Below are positions 5,802-14,472 of a stretch of DNA of 20,794 bases, piece by piece. This DNA comes from a virus: IMG/VR virus record IMGVR_UViG_3300025128_000434, positions 1-20,794 of that record; one strand, 5' to 3'. Below the pieces are notes generated by a model. The model saw only the letters and a program-made list of their open reading frames with translations, did not search any database and was not told the origin of the DNA. The stretch's first letter is position 1; each line of letters begins with the position of its first letter. Both the position numbers and the translations under genes were made by a program.

Positions 5802-8009
5802 CTATCTCGCCCTTGCTTGTGCTACACCTGAGCCACCGAAGGGGCGAAGACCCCACGCCCACACCAACATAGGATCATCAGCGTCCTTACCAAAAGCCCC
5901 CCCAGCACTAGGCCGCATCTTGTAGCCGTTGGCAGTGACATCTCCAATCGTAATGCCGGTATAACCTTTTTCTTGATTGCCCCAGTTATAACGAACATCG
6001 GTAGGATTGCCGTTTCCGTTGCTGGTGTACGTTGGAAATGTTGAAAAGAAATCGTTGGAATTGGAAGAATCGATGTTGCGCCATAAGACCAAAGACGCCG
6101 ATCCATTAAGATGCACATAAGGACCATCAGTCGTCGAACCGTTATGGTCATACCCGGTAAACGCGCTGAACCCTTCGATTTGCTCCCACACAATGACCCG
6201 ATAAGTGCCAGACGGGAAACTAGTGCTTAGTGTTATGTTCGTTCCATCTACCGTTACAAGCTCGCTGGTTGACACCTCTTGTACGTTAAAACGGCAATTA
6301 GCCGAGGACAAATTTGGGTGTGATATATACCAATCGCCTGTGCTATCCGACCTTTTCGCTACTGCCGATTTTGCACCACTCCCTAGACCATGAGCTTGGG
6401 TTGTTGGCGAACTGTTATCATGGCTAATCTCTGCTGTATAGCAACCATAAGCCGCACCTACACGCCAAGACCATGCGGAGTAGTTTACGCCTGAACTCAA
6501 GGTTTGCTCTGACCCTGCGGCGGCGTTTGTATTGAAGTGCATTGAATTACCGCTGTCATCAGAAAACCGAACTTCCTTGTCTTGGCCATCGGTTTCACGG
6601 AAAAATACGTCGATGAAGTTGCTCCACCCTGTACGTGCGGTGGCTAGGCTGGCTTCGATAGTAGCCCCGTCCTCCAATGTAATGAACGAAAACCCATCAT
6701 CAGGGTTCTTCACCGTGGGAGCCGGGAGATTGGCGGTATGAAGGGTCTTATAACTTGTGTCGGTCGGAATGTAGCCTTTTTGACCAAAGTCGAGAGTGAC
6801 ATTTGACCACTCAAGAAACACGACAAAGACCGGGGTTGTAGCTGAAATGTTTGTAATTGTTGAGCCGGTCTGCGAGCCGTTGGTGTAGACTTTGATTGTG
6901 TTCGCATCGACATCGACCAGAATCTCGGCGTACCCGCCCGCACTCAACTTAGTGTGTCCTGTGGACGCTGCTGATCCGCTGTCATAAATATCTAAATCAG
7001 AAGCATCTTGGTATAGGCCATCAAATGTAGAATCTTGATATGGCCCACTTGGAGTTCCCGGATATGTTCCGTGCTGCCCAACGCCAAACGCCAGCCAAGT
7101 CCCATAATTATAAGTCATCTTCGCAGCCCACTTGCCGCTGCTTGGAATAGGGATTGTAGCAACAGCATGTCGCGCATTTGCGCTTCCAGTGTTTGTGCTG
7201 TTAGCGGTTAAATTTCCATTTGATAAATCGGCTGAAACGAAACCTGAGACATTATAAATAGAATTAAATGTCGCGTAGTTTCCAACGCCAGTCACAGTCT
7301 GCGTAAGCGGAACATAGGTAGCACTAGCGGGTTTATCAAACGGCCCTGAAAAATTAAACCGCATCAGGTTCGTGCCAACCGTCTGATATAAATGCCCCGC
7401 AAGATGAACTTTCTTATCGGCTAGTGCGGTCTTTCCCGAACCTGACGTAACACTGTTGCCAGAATTTTCTGCCGTCCAAGTTCCGCCACTGGCCTTACGC
7501 CAAACGTAAACATCGCCCGTGTCGTTATTAAATTCGAGGTGGTACATGTCGCCATCAACAATGGCTGTGTTTGATGACATCGCCGCTGTGTCATTGTCGT
7601 GATAGATTGCTTCACCGTTATCGGATACAAACGCCCAGCCTTGCCCAGTAGATGAGTTGGTGCCTATCTGTTCCCCGCCGCTTACTACATCACCGGGCAA
7701 GATAGCGCCGATCTTTATGTTAGGGTCGTGCTTTATAACGGTGACTTCCCAAACATATTTACTAGAACCGTCAGTCAGTATGTTCGTCTTCAGAGTCACG
7801 TGACCGGTGTTACCGCTTGCAACAAGATTGTTGTGGCTGTAGCTCGCCGCATTGCCTTGGTTAATCGCGTTGTCTGGGTCTAGGCAAGCAGTCAGTATAA
7901 CTTCGGCATTTTTGTTACTATCACAAGCGTCAGCAATAAGGTTGTTTGCACCCATACTGGTTGCCGACCAATCTTGAGGGAGATAAACAGGGGAGTAAGA
8001 CTGCGGCAT
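5802..8009 (-). CDS. Tail adhesin / receptor-binding-type protein with two SPRY-like domains (735 aa)
   Basis: The protein is rich in Ser, Thr, Gly and Asn, almost all beta in character, and has no signal peptide. Residues 55-225 and 242-415 look like two SPRY/concanavalin-type sandwiches: 'KYVWEVTVIKHDPNIKIGA' with 'DTGDVYVWRKASGGTW' in the first, 'GKWAAKMTYNYGTWLAFGVG' with 'DANTIKVYTNG' and 'NVTLDFGQKGYIP' in the second. The segment YKTLHTANLPAPTV (420-433) recurs in the upstream 1223-residue protein as YKRLNTADLAAPTV. The C-terminal 300 residues are another beta region that I cannot name, ending GVAQARAR. The ATG follows the upstream TAA after one base. It is probably a virion-surface protein that binds host glycans or proteins; the receptor is unknown. 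Confidence 0.8.
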   Translation of the reverse strand: MPQSYSPVYLPQDWSATSMGANNLIADACDSNKNAEVILTACLDPDNAINQGNAASYSHNNLVASGNTGHVTLKTNILTDGSSKYVWEVTVIKHDPNIKIGAILPGDVVSGGEQIGTNSSTGQGWAFVSDNGEAIYHDNDTAAMSSNTAIVDGDMYHLEFNNDTGDVYVWRKASGGTWTAENSGNSVTSGSGKTALADKKVHLAGHLYQTVGTNLMRFNFSGPFDKPASATYVPLTQTVTGVGNYATFNSIYNVSGFVSADLSNGNLTANSTNTGSANARHAVATIPIPSSGKWAAKMTYNYGTWLAFGVGQHGTYPGTPSGPYQDSTFDGLYQDASDLDIYDSGSAASTGHTKLSAGGYAEILVDVDANTIKVYTNGSQTGSTITNISATTPVFVVFLEWSNVTLDFGQKGYIPTDTSYKTLHTANLPAPTVKNPDDGFSFITLEDGATIEASLATARTGWSNFIDVFFRETDGQDKEVRFSDDSGNSMHFNTNAAAGSEQTLSSGVNYSAWSWRVGAAYGCYTAEISHDNSSPTTQAHGLGSGAKSAVAKRSDSTGDWYISHPNLSSANCRFNVQEVSTSELVTVDGTNITLSTSFPSGTYRVIVWEQIEGFSAFTGYDHNGSTTDGPYVHLNGSASLVLWRNIDSSNSNDFFSTFPTYTSNGNGNPTDVRYNWGNQEKGYTGITIGDVTANGYKMRPSAGGAFGKDADDPMLVWAWGLRPFGGSGVAQARAR

Positions 8010-8010
8010 T

Positions 8011-11000
8011 TTACCTCGCCCTTGCTAAGTTGGATGGTTGATCCGCGAAGGCTAGATAAAAGTATCTTCCTGAAGAAGCATTAATCGTCGCAGATGTGTC
8101 TCTAATCTTAAACCCATTTGCCGTAAAATCCATGTTAATCCCAGAACCGTCTCCGGGAGTATCGTCAGCAAATAGCGGTAAATCAGTTTGGTTGAACGGA
8201 CTTCTAGCCGCATCATTGACAGCCCAGCTTCCGGTACTATCCATTCTTTTAATCATAACCCACGCTGGCCGAAACCCCGACGCCCCGTCATCAACGACGA
8301 CGTATGGTAAGCTTCCGGTAGTCGTATTTCCTGTATACGTACCAATACCAATCAGGCCCGGTGTTCTTGCAAAGAAGTAAGCGATCATTGCGCGGGCACC
8401 TGTAGCTTCACCGTCTTGTATAGCAAATAAGGTTGATGTTACAGGGCTTTCTCCAGATGAAATATCTGCATAACTACCAGTGCCGTCAGCACTATCAGAA
8501 GCATCTGCCCAATAAGCCACAGATTCAGCCACAGTATCATTGATCCAAACTCGTTTGGCGGTGTCAGCAAAATCTTTGTGCCAACTGGACCAATTTAGCG
8601 CCTCATCACGAGCCTTCGTAATAAAAAATTCTGGCGTTGTCCCAAGGTTATGCTTGATAGCGTAGTTACCAGAAGTGCGGTGTGTCCAGCTTGCTATTGA
8701 AAACTTAGCTGTGTCACTTTTGCGGCCAGACGATGCAAGAATATTTGAGTTTTGTGCGCTCTCCGACCACGCCGTTCCTGCCTTTAAACACCATGCAACG
8801 TAAGTTTTAGCGTTGTCGTTGCTGTCGTTTCGATCATCACCAGCGCCAAGGGTAAACCCGCCTTCAATAAGTGACGCTACTGATTTTATATCATGGAACT
8901 CAACCGGAGTGTGATCTGGCGTTAGAACATTAGCGGCACCTCTAACACTATCAACAAGCACACCCTCACCAGCATTGCTGCGACCCTTTATCCACACAAG
9001 ATCAGGTGTCCATGCTGTACCCGTACTGTCAAAGCACGACCGGACAGTTTTGCTCTGCGCTGTGCCTGTATACAACGCAATAGCGAAATGTGCCCGTGGA
9101 TCGGTTACGGTTGGTGCTGCAAGGTCGGCGGTATTTAATCTTTTGTAACCAGTAGGAACGCTACCGGCGAACGCCGTCTGACCAAAATTAAAAGTAACGC
9201 TATGCCCACCAGAATTGTGAGCAGTCATTGCTACATACAAATCGTCTGGCAGAGAAGACAGCATCGGGCTGGCACGAGTAGCTGGGTTGCTACTTGCGAG
9301 GAATGTTCCGTCATCGCTCACATACATCTCGTCGTTGTCTTTGTCGATAGCAAACCCAAGAACAGAGCTATTTCCAATAGACCCGCCATAGCTAGAGCTA
9401 GATCCGTTAGCAATTTTAGATGACGAGCTATTAACTGGGTAGAACCCGTAGAACCCCGCTGAAGTAGAACCGTCCGCAGCAGATACGAAGTCCCATTTAT
9501 TCGCTTCATTAACAACGCCGATATATTGGTTGGACAAAGTTCCGGGGAGAGTAACCTCAAAATAATACTTTCCGCTATTTGGTATTCTTTGAGTAGCAAC
9601 AGCCCCATGAAATGCAGCAGCGCCTGTATTTGTAACGGTCAAATTTCCGTTAGTGAGGGTCATGTTGGAGCTTTTATCAATCGAGTTAAATGTAGTATAA
9701 TTACCTTCATTATCACCAGAGGTGTTGGTGGGTGAGTCGGTGGTTGTTTGAGTTGTAGCAATAACACCACCAACAGTAAAATCATGGTTATTACTACCGC
9801 TAGCACTTACATCATTTCCCGGCGCACTTGCGTCTGCAAAGTCTAAGTGGAAACCATTGGTCCCAAAACCAACTGTTGCTTCATGATAGAACTCAAGCTC
9901 TGCTACAAAGAAATAATTTGATACACCTTGAGTTAGCTTTATATAGACGTAACGATATGCAGTTGAATTGCTAAATGAGAAGTCTTGGGCGTTTGCGTCT
10001 GTAGTGTCTGCAATAGTTCCTGATGTAAAGAGAGTTACTTCATCACTTCCAAGGCCAGTATTCGATCCTATAACAGCAATTGTGCAAGTTTGACTAGCAT
10101 TAGAGGTAAATCCTCCACCGTTGTATCCCCACACTTTGACTTGGTTTACAGCTTTGGCATTTCCAGAGCCAAAATCTTTACCGATTGTAGCAGTGCTTAA
10201 AGCACTGGAATGTGTTGCACATGCTCCATCTGCTTGATTATTATTTCCATCGAACGCGTTCGCTGTTCTGACCGCCATAGTACCGATTGTACTGCCGGTG
10301 TCTTGAGCAATTAGCACCTGCCCTTTTAAACTAGATAAACTAGATGGATCGGTTGGAAGCCAGTTTCCATTGGCATCCCACCCACCAAAATCGGTTGCAG
10401 TTCCAGCAACTCCATCAAGAAGAATTACATCAGCGAGGTAGCCGCCGAAATGCTGATGACTTAGGTTTCCCGCCCTAGCGCCAATAACCTGATTCTCAGT
10501 GTAATTGATATTTGTGTCATAATTTAGGGACGGATAAGTAGGCGAATTAAGGGCCTCCTCAACACCGTTTACATAGATCTTAACGCGCTCGCTAGCTACT
10601 GGTTGTGTTGTGTCCACGACCCATAAAACGTGCATCCATGCAGTTGGATCACGATAAACTGCTGTCGTCTTACAGGTTCCAGATGTCCCATCATGGAACG
10701 AAGCTTCTATATAGTCATTACCGTCGTCAGCAGTTCCAAACATCAATCTGTCAGAATGCCCGCTTCCACTAGCGCGATCTCCCCCAAAAATATTGTTTCC
10801 GGTAGTGCCGCCCTGACTACCAACAGCAGATCGTTTAAGCCAACAGCTAAATGTAAAAGTTCGTCTGTTACCACTAGAACTTGGATCACGAACTAGATAA
10901 TCAGCACCTCCATCCAACCATACCGAGTTATCTATCTTATAGGTGCCAGAATTTGCTGTTATAGCAGTTGGCCGACTGTTCTTTCCTATGTTGCTCCCAT

Positions 11001-11682
11001 CATCAAACTTTAACCAAAATGAATTTTTACCGCCCCAATCTGCAATGTTGTCTGTGTCCGATGGGTCTTTTGGTCCCCACACACCGTTGCTGTCATTTCC
11101 AGCGAAAGAGCCAGCATCCGTTGTTGCCACACCGTCAAGGAATATAAACTCTGCTAAATACCCACCAAAATAATCACCACTGCCACTAAAGCCAAGGTAG
11201 TGCGGATTTGCTGAGTTTATACCTTGCGCCGACTCATAGCCTTGACCAGAGTTGGTGTTTGTGCTGAATGACGTTAATCTAGTTCCGTTTACATAAATTC
11301 TTTGCCGGTCACCAGTTGTGTCGTTTCCTGTGTCGTTTACTAAAACGATGTGCATCCACGCAGTTGGGTCACGATACATGGCGTCAGACCGCAATCGCCA
11401 TGCAGGGGTGGCGACACCATCATCATAATCTTGCCAGTAAATATCCGAATCTTGAAAATAAAACGCACCAGTATTGTTACCATCAGCACGGGCTTCAAAA
11501 ACAACTCCGGTACCTATGTCCGCACGTTTAATCCAAAGAGAAGTTGTCCACTTTGCTGTATTACCTGCCCCATCAAATTTTAATTGCAGACGATCACTTG
11601 AACCGTCAAACATCAACGCACTTTTTATTAACTCCGCACTAGCCGGAACTGCCAGTGCACCGGCAGGTACAACATGCAGCAT
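8011..11682 (-). CDS. Giant modular adhesin with laminin-G-like, discoidin-like and SPRY-like domains (1223 aa)
   Basis: The domains, in order, are: laminin-G/concanavalin-like domain 1 (residues 20-205; ALMFDGSSDRLQL, YRDPTAWMHIV, IYVNG, FGGYLAEFIFLDGV); laminin-G-like domain 2 (250-446; YRDPTAWMHVL, IYVNG, FGGYLADVILLDGV); a discoidin-like jelly roll (about 455-600; TANAFDGNNNQ, IGKDFGSGNAKAVNQVKVWG, YRYVYIKLTQ); a linker (GFHLDFADASAPGNDVS); an SPRY-like domain (658-845; GKYYFEVTLPG, VLGFAIDKDNDEMYVSDDG, VTFNFGQTAF); and three beta repeats (866-966, 993-1106, 1110-1216) of the type 'YTGN..P..V.IK....' with FYLAFAD near the end. It ends NLARAR. Such domains bind carbohydrates or proteins, so host recognition is the likely role. 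The start overlaps the stop of the fibre gene as TAATG. Domain names rest on motifs; boundaries are approximate. Confidence 0.85.
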   Translation of the reverse strand: MLHVVPAGALAVPASAELIKSALMFDGSSDRLQLKFDGAGNTAKWTTSLWIKRADIGTGVVFEARADGNNTGAFYFQDSDIYWQDYDDGVATPAWRLRSDAMYRDPTAWMHIVLVNDTGNDTTGDRQRIYVNGTRLTSFSTNTNSGQGYESAQGINSANPHYLGFSGSGDYFGGYLAEFIFLDGVATTDAGSFAGNDSNGVWGPKDPSDTDNIADWGGKNSFWLKFDDGSNIGKNSRPTAITANSGTYKIDNSVWLDGGADYLVRDPSSSGNRRTFTFSCWLKRSAVGSQGGTTGNNIFGGDRASGSGHSDRLMFGTADDGNDYIEASFHDGTSGTCKTTAVYRDPTAWMHVLWVVDTTQPVASERVKIYVNGVEEALNSPTYPSLNYDTNINYTENQVIGARAGNLSHQHFGGYLADVILLDGVAGTATDFGGWDANGNWLPTDPSSLSSLKGQVLIAQDTGSTIGTMAVRTANAFDGNNNQADGACATHSSALSTATIGKDFGSGNAKAVNQVKVWGYNGGGFTSNASQTCTIAVIGSNTGLGSDEVTLFTSGTIADTTDANAQDFSFSNSTAYRYVYIKLTQGVSNYFFVAELEFYHEATVGFGTNGFHLDFADASAPGNDVSASGSNNHDFTVGGVIATTQTTTDSPTNTSGDNEGNYTTFNSIDKSSNMTLTNGNLTVTNTGAAAFHGAVATQRIPNSGKYYFEVTLPGTLSNQYIGVVNEANKWDFVSAADGSTSAGFYGFYPVNSSSSKIANGSSSSYGGSIGNSSVLGFAIDKDNDEMYVSDDGTFLASSNPATRASPMLSSLPDDLYVAMTAHNSGGHSVTFNFGQTAFAGSVPTGYKRLNTADLAAPTVTDPRAHFAIALYTGTAQSKTVRSCFDSTGTAWTPDLVWIKGRSNAGEGVLVDSVRGAANVLTPDHTPVEFHDIKSVASLIEGGFTLGAGDDRNDSNDNAKTYVAWCLKAGTAWSESAQNSNILASSGRKSDTAKFSIASWTHRTSGNYAIKHNLGTTPEFFITKARDEALNWSSWHKDFADTAKRVWINDTVAESVAYWADASDSADGTGSYADISSGESPVTSTLFAIQDGEATGARAMIAYFFARTPGLIGIGTYTGNTTTGSLPYVVVDDGASGFRPAWVMIKRMDSTGSWAVNDAARSPFNQTDLPLFADDTPGDGSGINMDFTANGFKIRDTSATINASSGRYFYLAFADQPSNLARAR
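10345..10935 (-). repeat. Laminin-G-like domain, copy 2, in the 1223-residue adhesin
   Basis: Residues 250-446. The motifs YRDPTAWMH, IYVNG, FGGYLADVILLDGV and GNWLPTDPS align with copy 1. The rest of the domain is diverged, which suggests an old tandem duplication with strongly kept core motifs. Confidence 0.85.
11068..11625 (-). repeat. Laminin-G-like domain, copy 1, in the 1223-residue adhesin
   Basis: Residues 20-205. The motifs YRDPTAWMH, IYVNG, FGGYLAEFIFLDGV and GVWGPKDPS occur in the same order and at similar spacing in copy 2 (10345-10935). At the DNA level the stretch coding YRDPTAWMH (near 11350-11376) is 25/27 identical to its counterpart near 10630-10656. Confidence 0.85.
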
Positions 11683-13805
11683 TAAGAAACGCCCCCATGA
11701 TTACCCATAAGAACCCAAGTGTCGGTCGCTATCTTCAAACAAGATACAGCACCGTACTGTGCAGATATGGTTCCAGAGCCTGCAACGGTGCCGTTAACAG
11801 TCACCCCGCTATCGCCTGTAATCGTAGTTGCGCCAGCTCCGAGCATGACCACATCAATGCGGTCTCCTACAGAAAACGCTATAGCAGAATTGGCGGGAAT
11901 AGTGAGAGTATTCGTGCCAGAGTTAGACATAGTTACGGTTTTGAAAGCATCTGTAAGAGCTAGCGTATAAGTAGCGCCAGTCTGAGCGTTTACGCTTCCA
12001 GCAACATGTTCTACACCAACAGCATTATCGGCTATCTTGGCACTGGTAATAGCGTCCGCATTGATCTTTGCGCTGGTAACAGCATTCGTATCAAGTTTAA
12101 CACTTGTTACTGCACTGGATGCGAGTTGTGTAGTATCAACACCGCCACCAGAAATACTAATTGTAGTACCGCTGATGCTAAGCCCGGTGCCCGCGACAAC
12201 AGGAGACAGGTCTGCCACGACCCAGTTATCAGTAGAGTTGTCATCGGCAACAACCATAATATATTCGGATATTGCACTAAGCGTATAGCTTGTACCCGCG
12301 TTAATTGTATCCGAACCATTCCGGTTTATTGTTACCGTGTTTGAAGCGTGAGTTTTCTGAAACCCAAAGCGATGACCTTCATCAGAACCAATCGCCGGAA
12401 GGTTAATAGTAATGTTACCGCCGCTTGTATCACAGAGATAAAGCCGCCCATCATCATTGGTAATGTGGGGAACTGTGGTACCAGTTGTAATATTACCAAC
12501 CTTGGAGAACATACCTGAACCAAGAGCAGTAATCGAAGCCGTGTTAGTGTCAACACGCCCCTCAACCTCATCTATCGCAGCTTGAGCTGTTGTTGCAGAC
12601 AACCCTGAAGATGAATTGCTATAGGATACGGACGCTGCGCTATTAGCACCATACGATACCCAAGCGGATCCCGTATAGGCGCGAAGGTCGTTGGAGGTAG
12701 AGTTAAAATATAATGCACCCGCAATCAAAGCATCGCCGTCGTTATCGACACTGGGATCTGAAGACTTAGCCCCTAGATACCTATCATCGAACGAGTCAAA
12801 GGAATTTGCGGCGTTGTTCGCGCTTGTTAATGCCTCACTAGCTTTCGTTGTGGCAGTACCCGCTTGCGTTGTAGCGGTAGTTGCGCTCGCAGCCGCTTTA
12901 GCGGCCCAGTGAAGCGCAGAATATCCAGAACCATCGACGGTGCTATTCTCGGCCTTAGTAGCCCATTCTTTAGCCGCGCCCCGACTAGCTGTATCCGTAA
13001 CATTAGTACCGCCAATAGCCCACGCTTTTGCACTGAAATCTGTGCCAGTTACAGCACCGTCTACCTTAGTTGCATAAGTTTTAGAACTTGTTGCTGTTGT
13101 ACCTGTTGCATATTCCTTTGCCGAATACTCTGATCCGTTTACCGTACCGCCAGTAACCTGCGCCCAGTCCTTAGCAGAACCACCAAGGGTAGAACCCGTC
13201 ATAGTTGCGCCTTGCGCCCAGTTCTTAGCGCTCCGATCGTTAGTACTTGCACCGTTTACTTGGTCTGTGTCCTGTGCCCAAGACTTAGCAGAGCCGCCCG
13301 TAGACGCTTGTGTGCCTTGCGCATACTCCTTAGAGGAATACGATGTCCCATCTACCGTCCCACTGGTTTCAGTCGCCCATTCTTTTGCCGCGCCAGCACT
13401 AGCAGTATCAGTTACTCCAGTGCCGCCTAATGCCCAAGCTTTGGCACTATAATCACTTCCAGTTACTGCACCATTGATCTTAGTAGCGTAGTCGCCAGCG
13501 AGAGCCGTACTCGCAGTAAGCCCCGCTGCAGTAAGTCGCATCTCAATACGATCACCTGCTGAATAAGCTCGCTTAGTCGTACCTTCTTGTTCGCGTACAA
13601 CCGTCAAAGTATCGGTTGAACGAGAGGTACATTTAACAATCTCAAGGTTATTAGAGGTATCAATAAGCGTTGCGTAAAAGTATTCAACTCCCGTAGGAGA
13701 AGGAAATTTCGCACCGTCTCCAGAGCTTAAAGCTATAGAGGTAGCAACATCACTAATACCGCTGTCAAGAGTGCTAAACGCATTATTCTTAAATAGAGCA
13801 GTCAT
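11682..13805 (-). CDS. Repeat-rich tail fibre protein (707 aa)
   Basis: A strong ribosome-binding site (AAGGAG, seven bases before ATG) precedes the gene. Residues 1-95 form a compact N-terminal domain (DVATSIALSSGDGAKFP, VVREQEGTTKRAYSAGDRIE) that I recognise from tail fibres, where it anchors the fibre to the tail. Residues 106-305 hold about eleven short repeats with an SAK-x-WA or SSK-x-YA core, probably a long trimeric shaft. PSVDNDGDALIAGALYFNST (351-370) is a common fibre motif. Residues 560-600 hold VTSVKLDTNAVTSAKINADA-type shaft repeats. The C-terminal 100 residues (YTLALTDAFKTVTM onward) form a beta tip. The protein should trimerise and carry or be the host-binding fibre. It is the first of three consecutive large adhesion genes, and the next overlaps it as TAATG. 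Confidence 0.88.
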   Translation of the reverse strand: MTALFKNNAFSTLDSGISDVATSIALSSGDGAKFPSPTGVEYFYATLIDTSNNLEIVKCTSRSTDTLTVVREQEGTTKRAYSAGDRIEMRLTAAGLTASTALAGDYATKINGAVTGSDYSAKAWALGGTGVTDTASAGAAKEWATETSGTVDGTSYSSKEYAQGTQASTGGSAKSWAQDTDQVNGASTNDRSAKNWAQGATMTGSTLGGSAKDWAQVTGGTVNGSEYSAKEYATGTTATSSKTYATKVDGAVTGTDFSAKAWAIGGTNVTDTASRGAAKEWATKAENSTVDGSGYSALHWAAKAAASATTATTQAGTATTKASEALTSANNAANSFDSFDDRYLGAKSSDPSVDNDGDALIAGALYFNSTSNDLRAYTGSAWVSYGANSAASVSYSNSSSGLSATTAQAAIDEVEGRVDTNTASITALGSGMFSKVGNITTGTTVPHITNDDGRLYLCDTSGGNITINLPAIGSDEGHRFGFQKTHASNTVTINRNGSDTINAGTSYTLSAISEYIMVVADDNSTDNWVVADLSPVVAGTGLSISGTTISISGGGVDTTQLASSAVTSVKLDTNAVTSAKINADAITSAKIADNAVGVEHVAGSVNAQTGATYTLALTDAFKTVTMSNSGTNTLTIPANSAIAFSVGDRIDVVMLGAGATTITGDSGVTVNGTVAGSGTISAQYGAVSCLKIATDTWVLMGNHGGVS
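12897..13076 (-). repeat. Internal duplication in the tail fibre, copy 2
   Basis: Residues 244-303, containing GAVTGTDFSAKAWAIGGTN, VTDTASRGAAKEWAT and TVDGSGYSALHWAAK. The spacing is the same as in copy 1 apart from one or two extra residues. Confidence 0.85.
13314..13490 (-). repeat. Internal duplication in the tail fibre, copy 1
   Basis: Residues 106-164, containing GAVTGSDYSAKAWALGGTG, VTDTASAGAAKEWAT and TVDGTSYSSKEYAQG. It corresponds nearly residue for residue to copy 2 at 12897-13076. The two copies flank shorter SAK-x-WA repeats. Confidence 0.85.
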
Positions 13806-13815
13806 ACTTTACTCC

Positions 13816-14472
13816 TTACGCGAACGACGACCCGATAGCAGTTTGTACAGCCCGACCCGGCCCAACATTAGCCCGCGCACGGCGCTCTGCCGATTTGAAA
13901 GCATATTGCTTTGCGTGATATGAAGCTAACTCTCGATCTGACCAAGTGCGCTCCGGTAGCACAAGAAGATGTTGTAAAGCACTATGCATAATCACATCCT
14001 CGAGATCATCCATCACGCCTTTATCCATAGCGGTAGCGGTTCGCACTGGCTTAAGAGCAACATGCATCTTTACCTTATAAGTGGGACTGCTATTCGGTAC
14101 CGGCACTGTCTGAAACTTATCAGCAGATACATAGACTAAATACCGTGGGGTGGCGCGATCATCCGAGTCGCTCGAAGGATAATCAGCATATAGACGATGA
14201 GCCTGCTCAATCGTAATAAATTTTATTGGTGAATCGTTAATCGTAGAAGTAAGCACAGAATGCACTTCGGAATTAGAGTCAGGCGGAACAAAAGCATATT
14301 CAAACGTACCAGCAGTAAGCGTAACATCGGCCTGCTTATAACGCCACGCACCGGTACGTTCGCACACTTCGATTGCAGCATCACGTATGGCATACTCAAT
14401 CACAAGATTTGGGCACCCGGGCACGCTCGATGCAAGGCGGGGAACCATATCAGCGAAGGTACGAGTAGACAT
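13816..14472 (-). CDS. Head-tail connector / adaptor-type protein (218 aa)
   Basis: The protein begins MSTRTFADMVPRLASSVPGCP, followed by VIEYAIRDAAIEVCERTGAWRY. This helix-rich start is typical of a podovirus structural protein family usually located between head and tail genes. The C-terminal part (residues 160-205: VIMHSALQHLLVLPERTWSD, AKQYAFKSAERRARA) fits the same family, with a helical end rich in Ala and Arg. The start overlaps the stop of the preceding adaptor as TAATG, so the pair is probably made in step. It likely forms a ring below the portal or at the head-tail junction. The family name is not certain; it could also be called a tail-tube or neck protein. Confidence 0.7.
   Translation of the reverse strand: MSTRTFADMVPRLASSVPGCPNLVIEYAIRDAAIEVCERTGAWRYKQADVTLTAGTFEYAFVPPDSNSEVHSVLTSTINDSPIKFITIEQAHRLYADYPSSDSDDRATPRYLVYVSADKFQTVPVPNSSPTYKVKMHVALKPVRTATAMDKGVMDDLEDVIMHSALQHLLVLPERTWSDRELASYHAKQYAFKSAERRARANVGPGRAVQTAIGSSFA

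Noticed and set aside
12897-13490. A CRISPR-like or satellite repeat array
   Set aside because: The periodicity is at protein level (SAK-x-WA cores) with unequal spacing and variable DNA, inside a continuous reading frame.
5802-13805. A diversity-generating retroelement acting on the adhesins
   Set aside because: There is no reverse transcriptase, no template repeat and no C-type lectin-like variable end in the window. The repeats seen are ordinary domain duplications.
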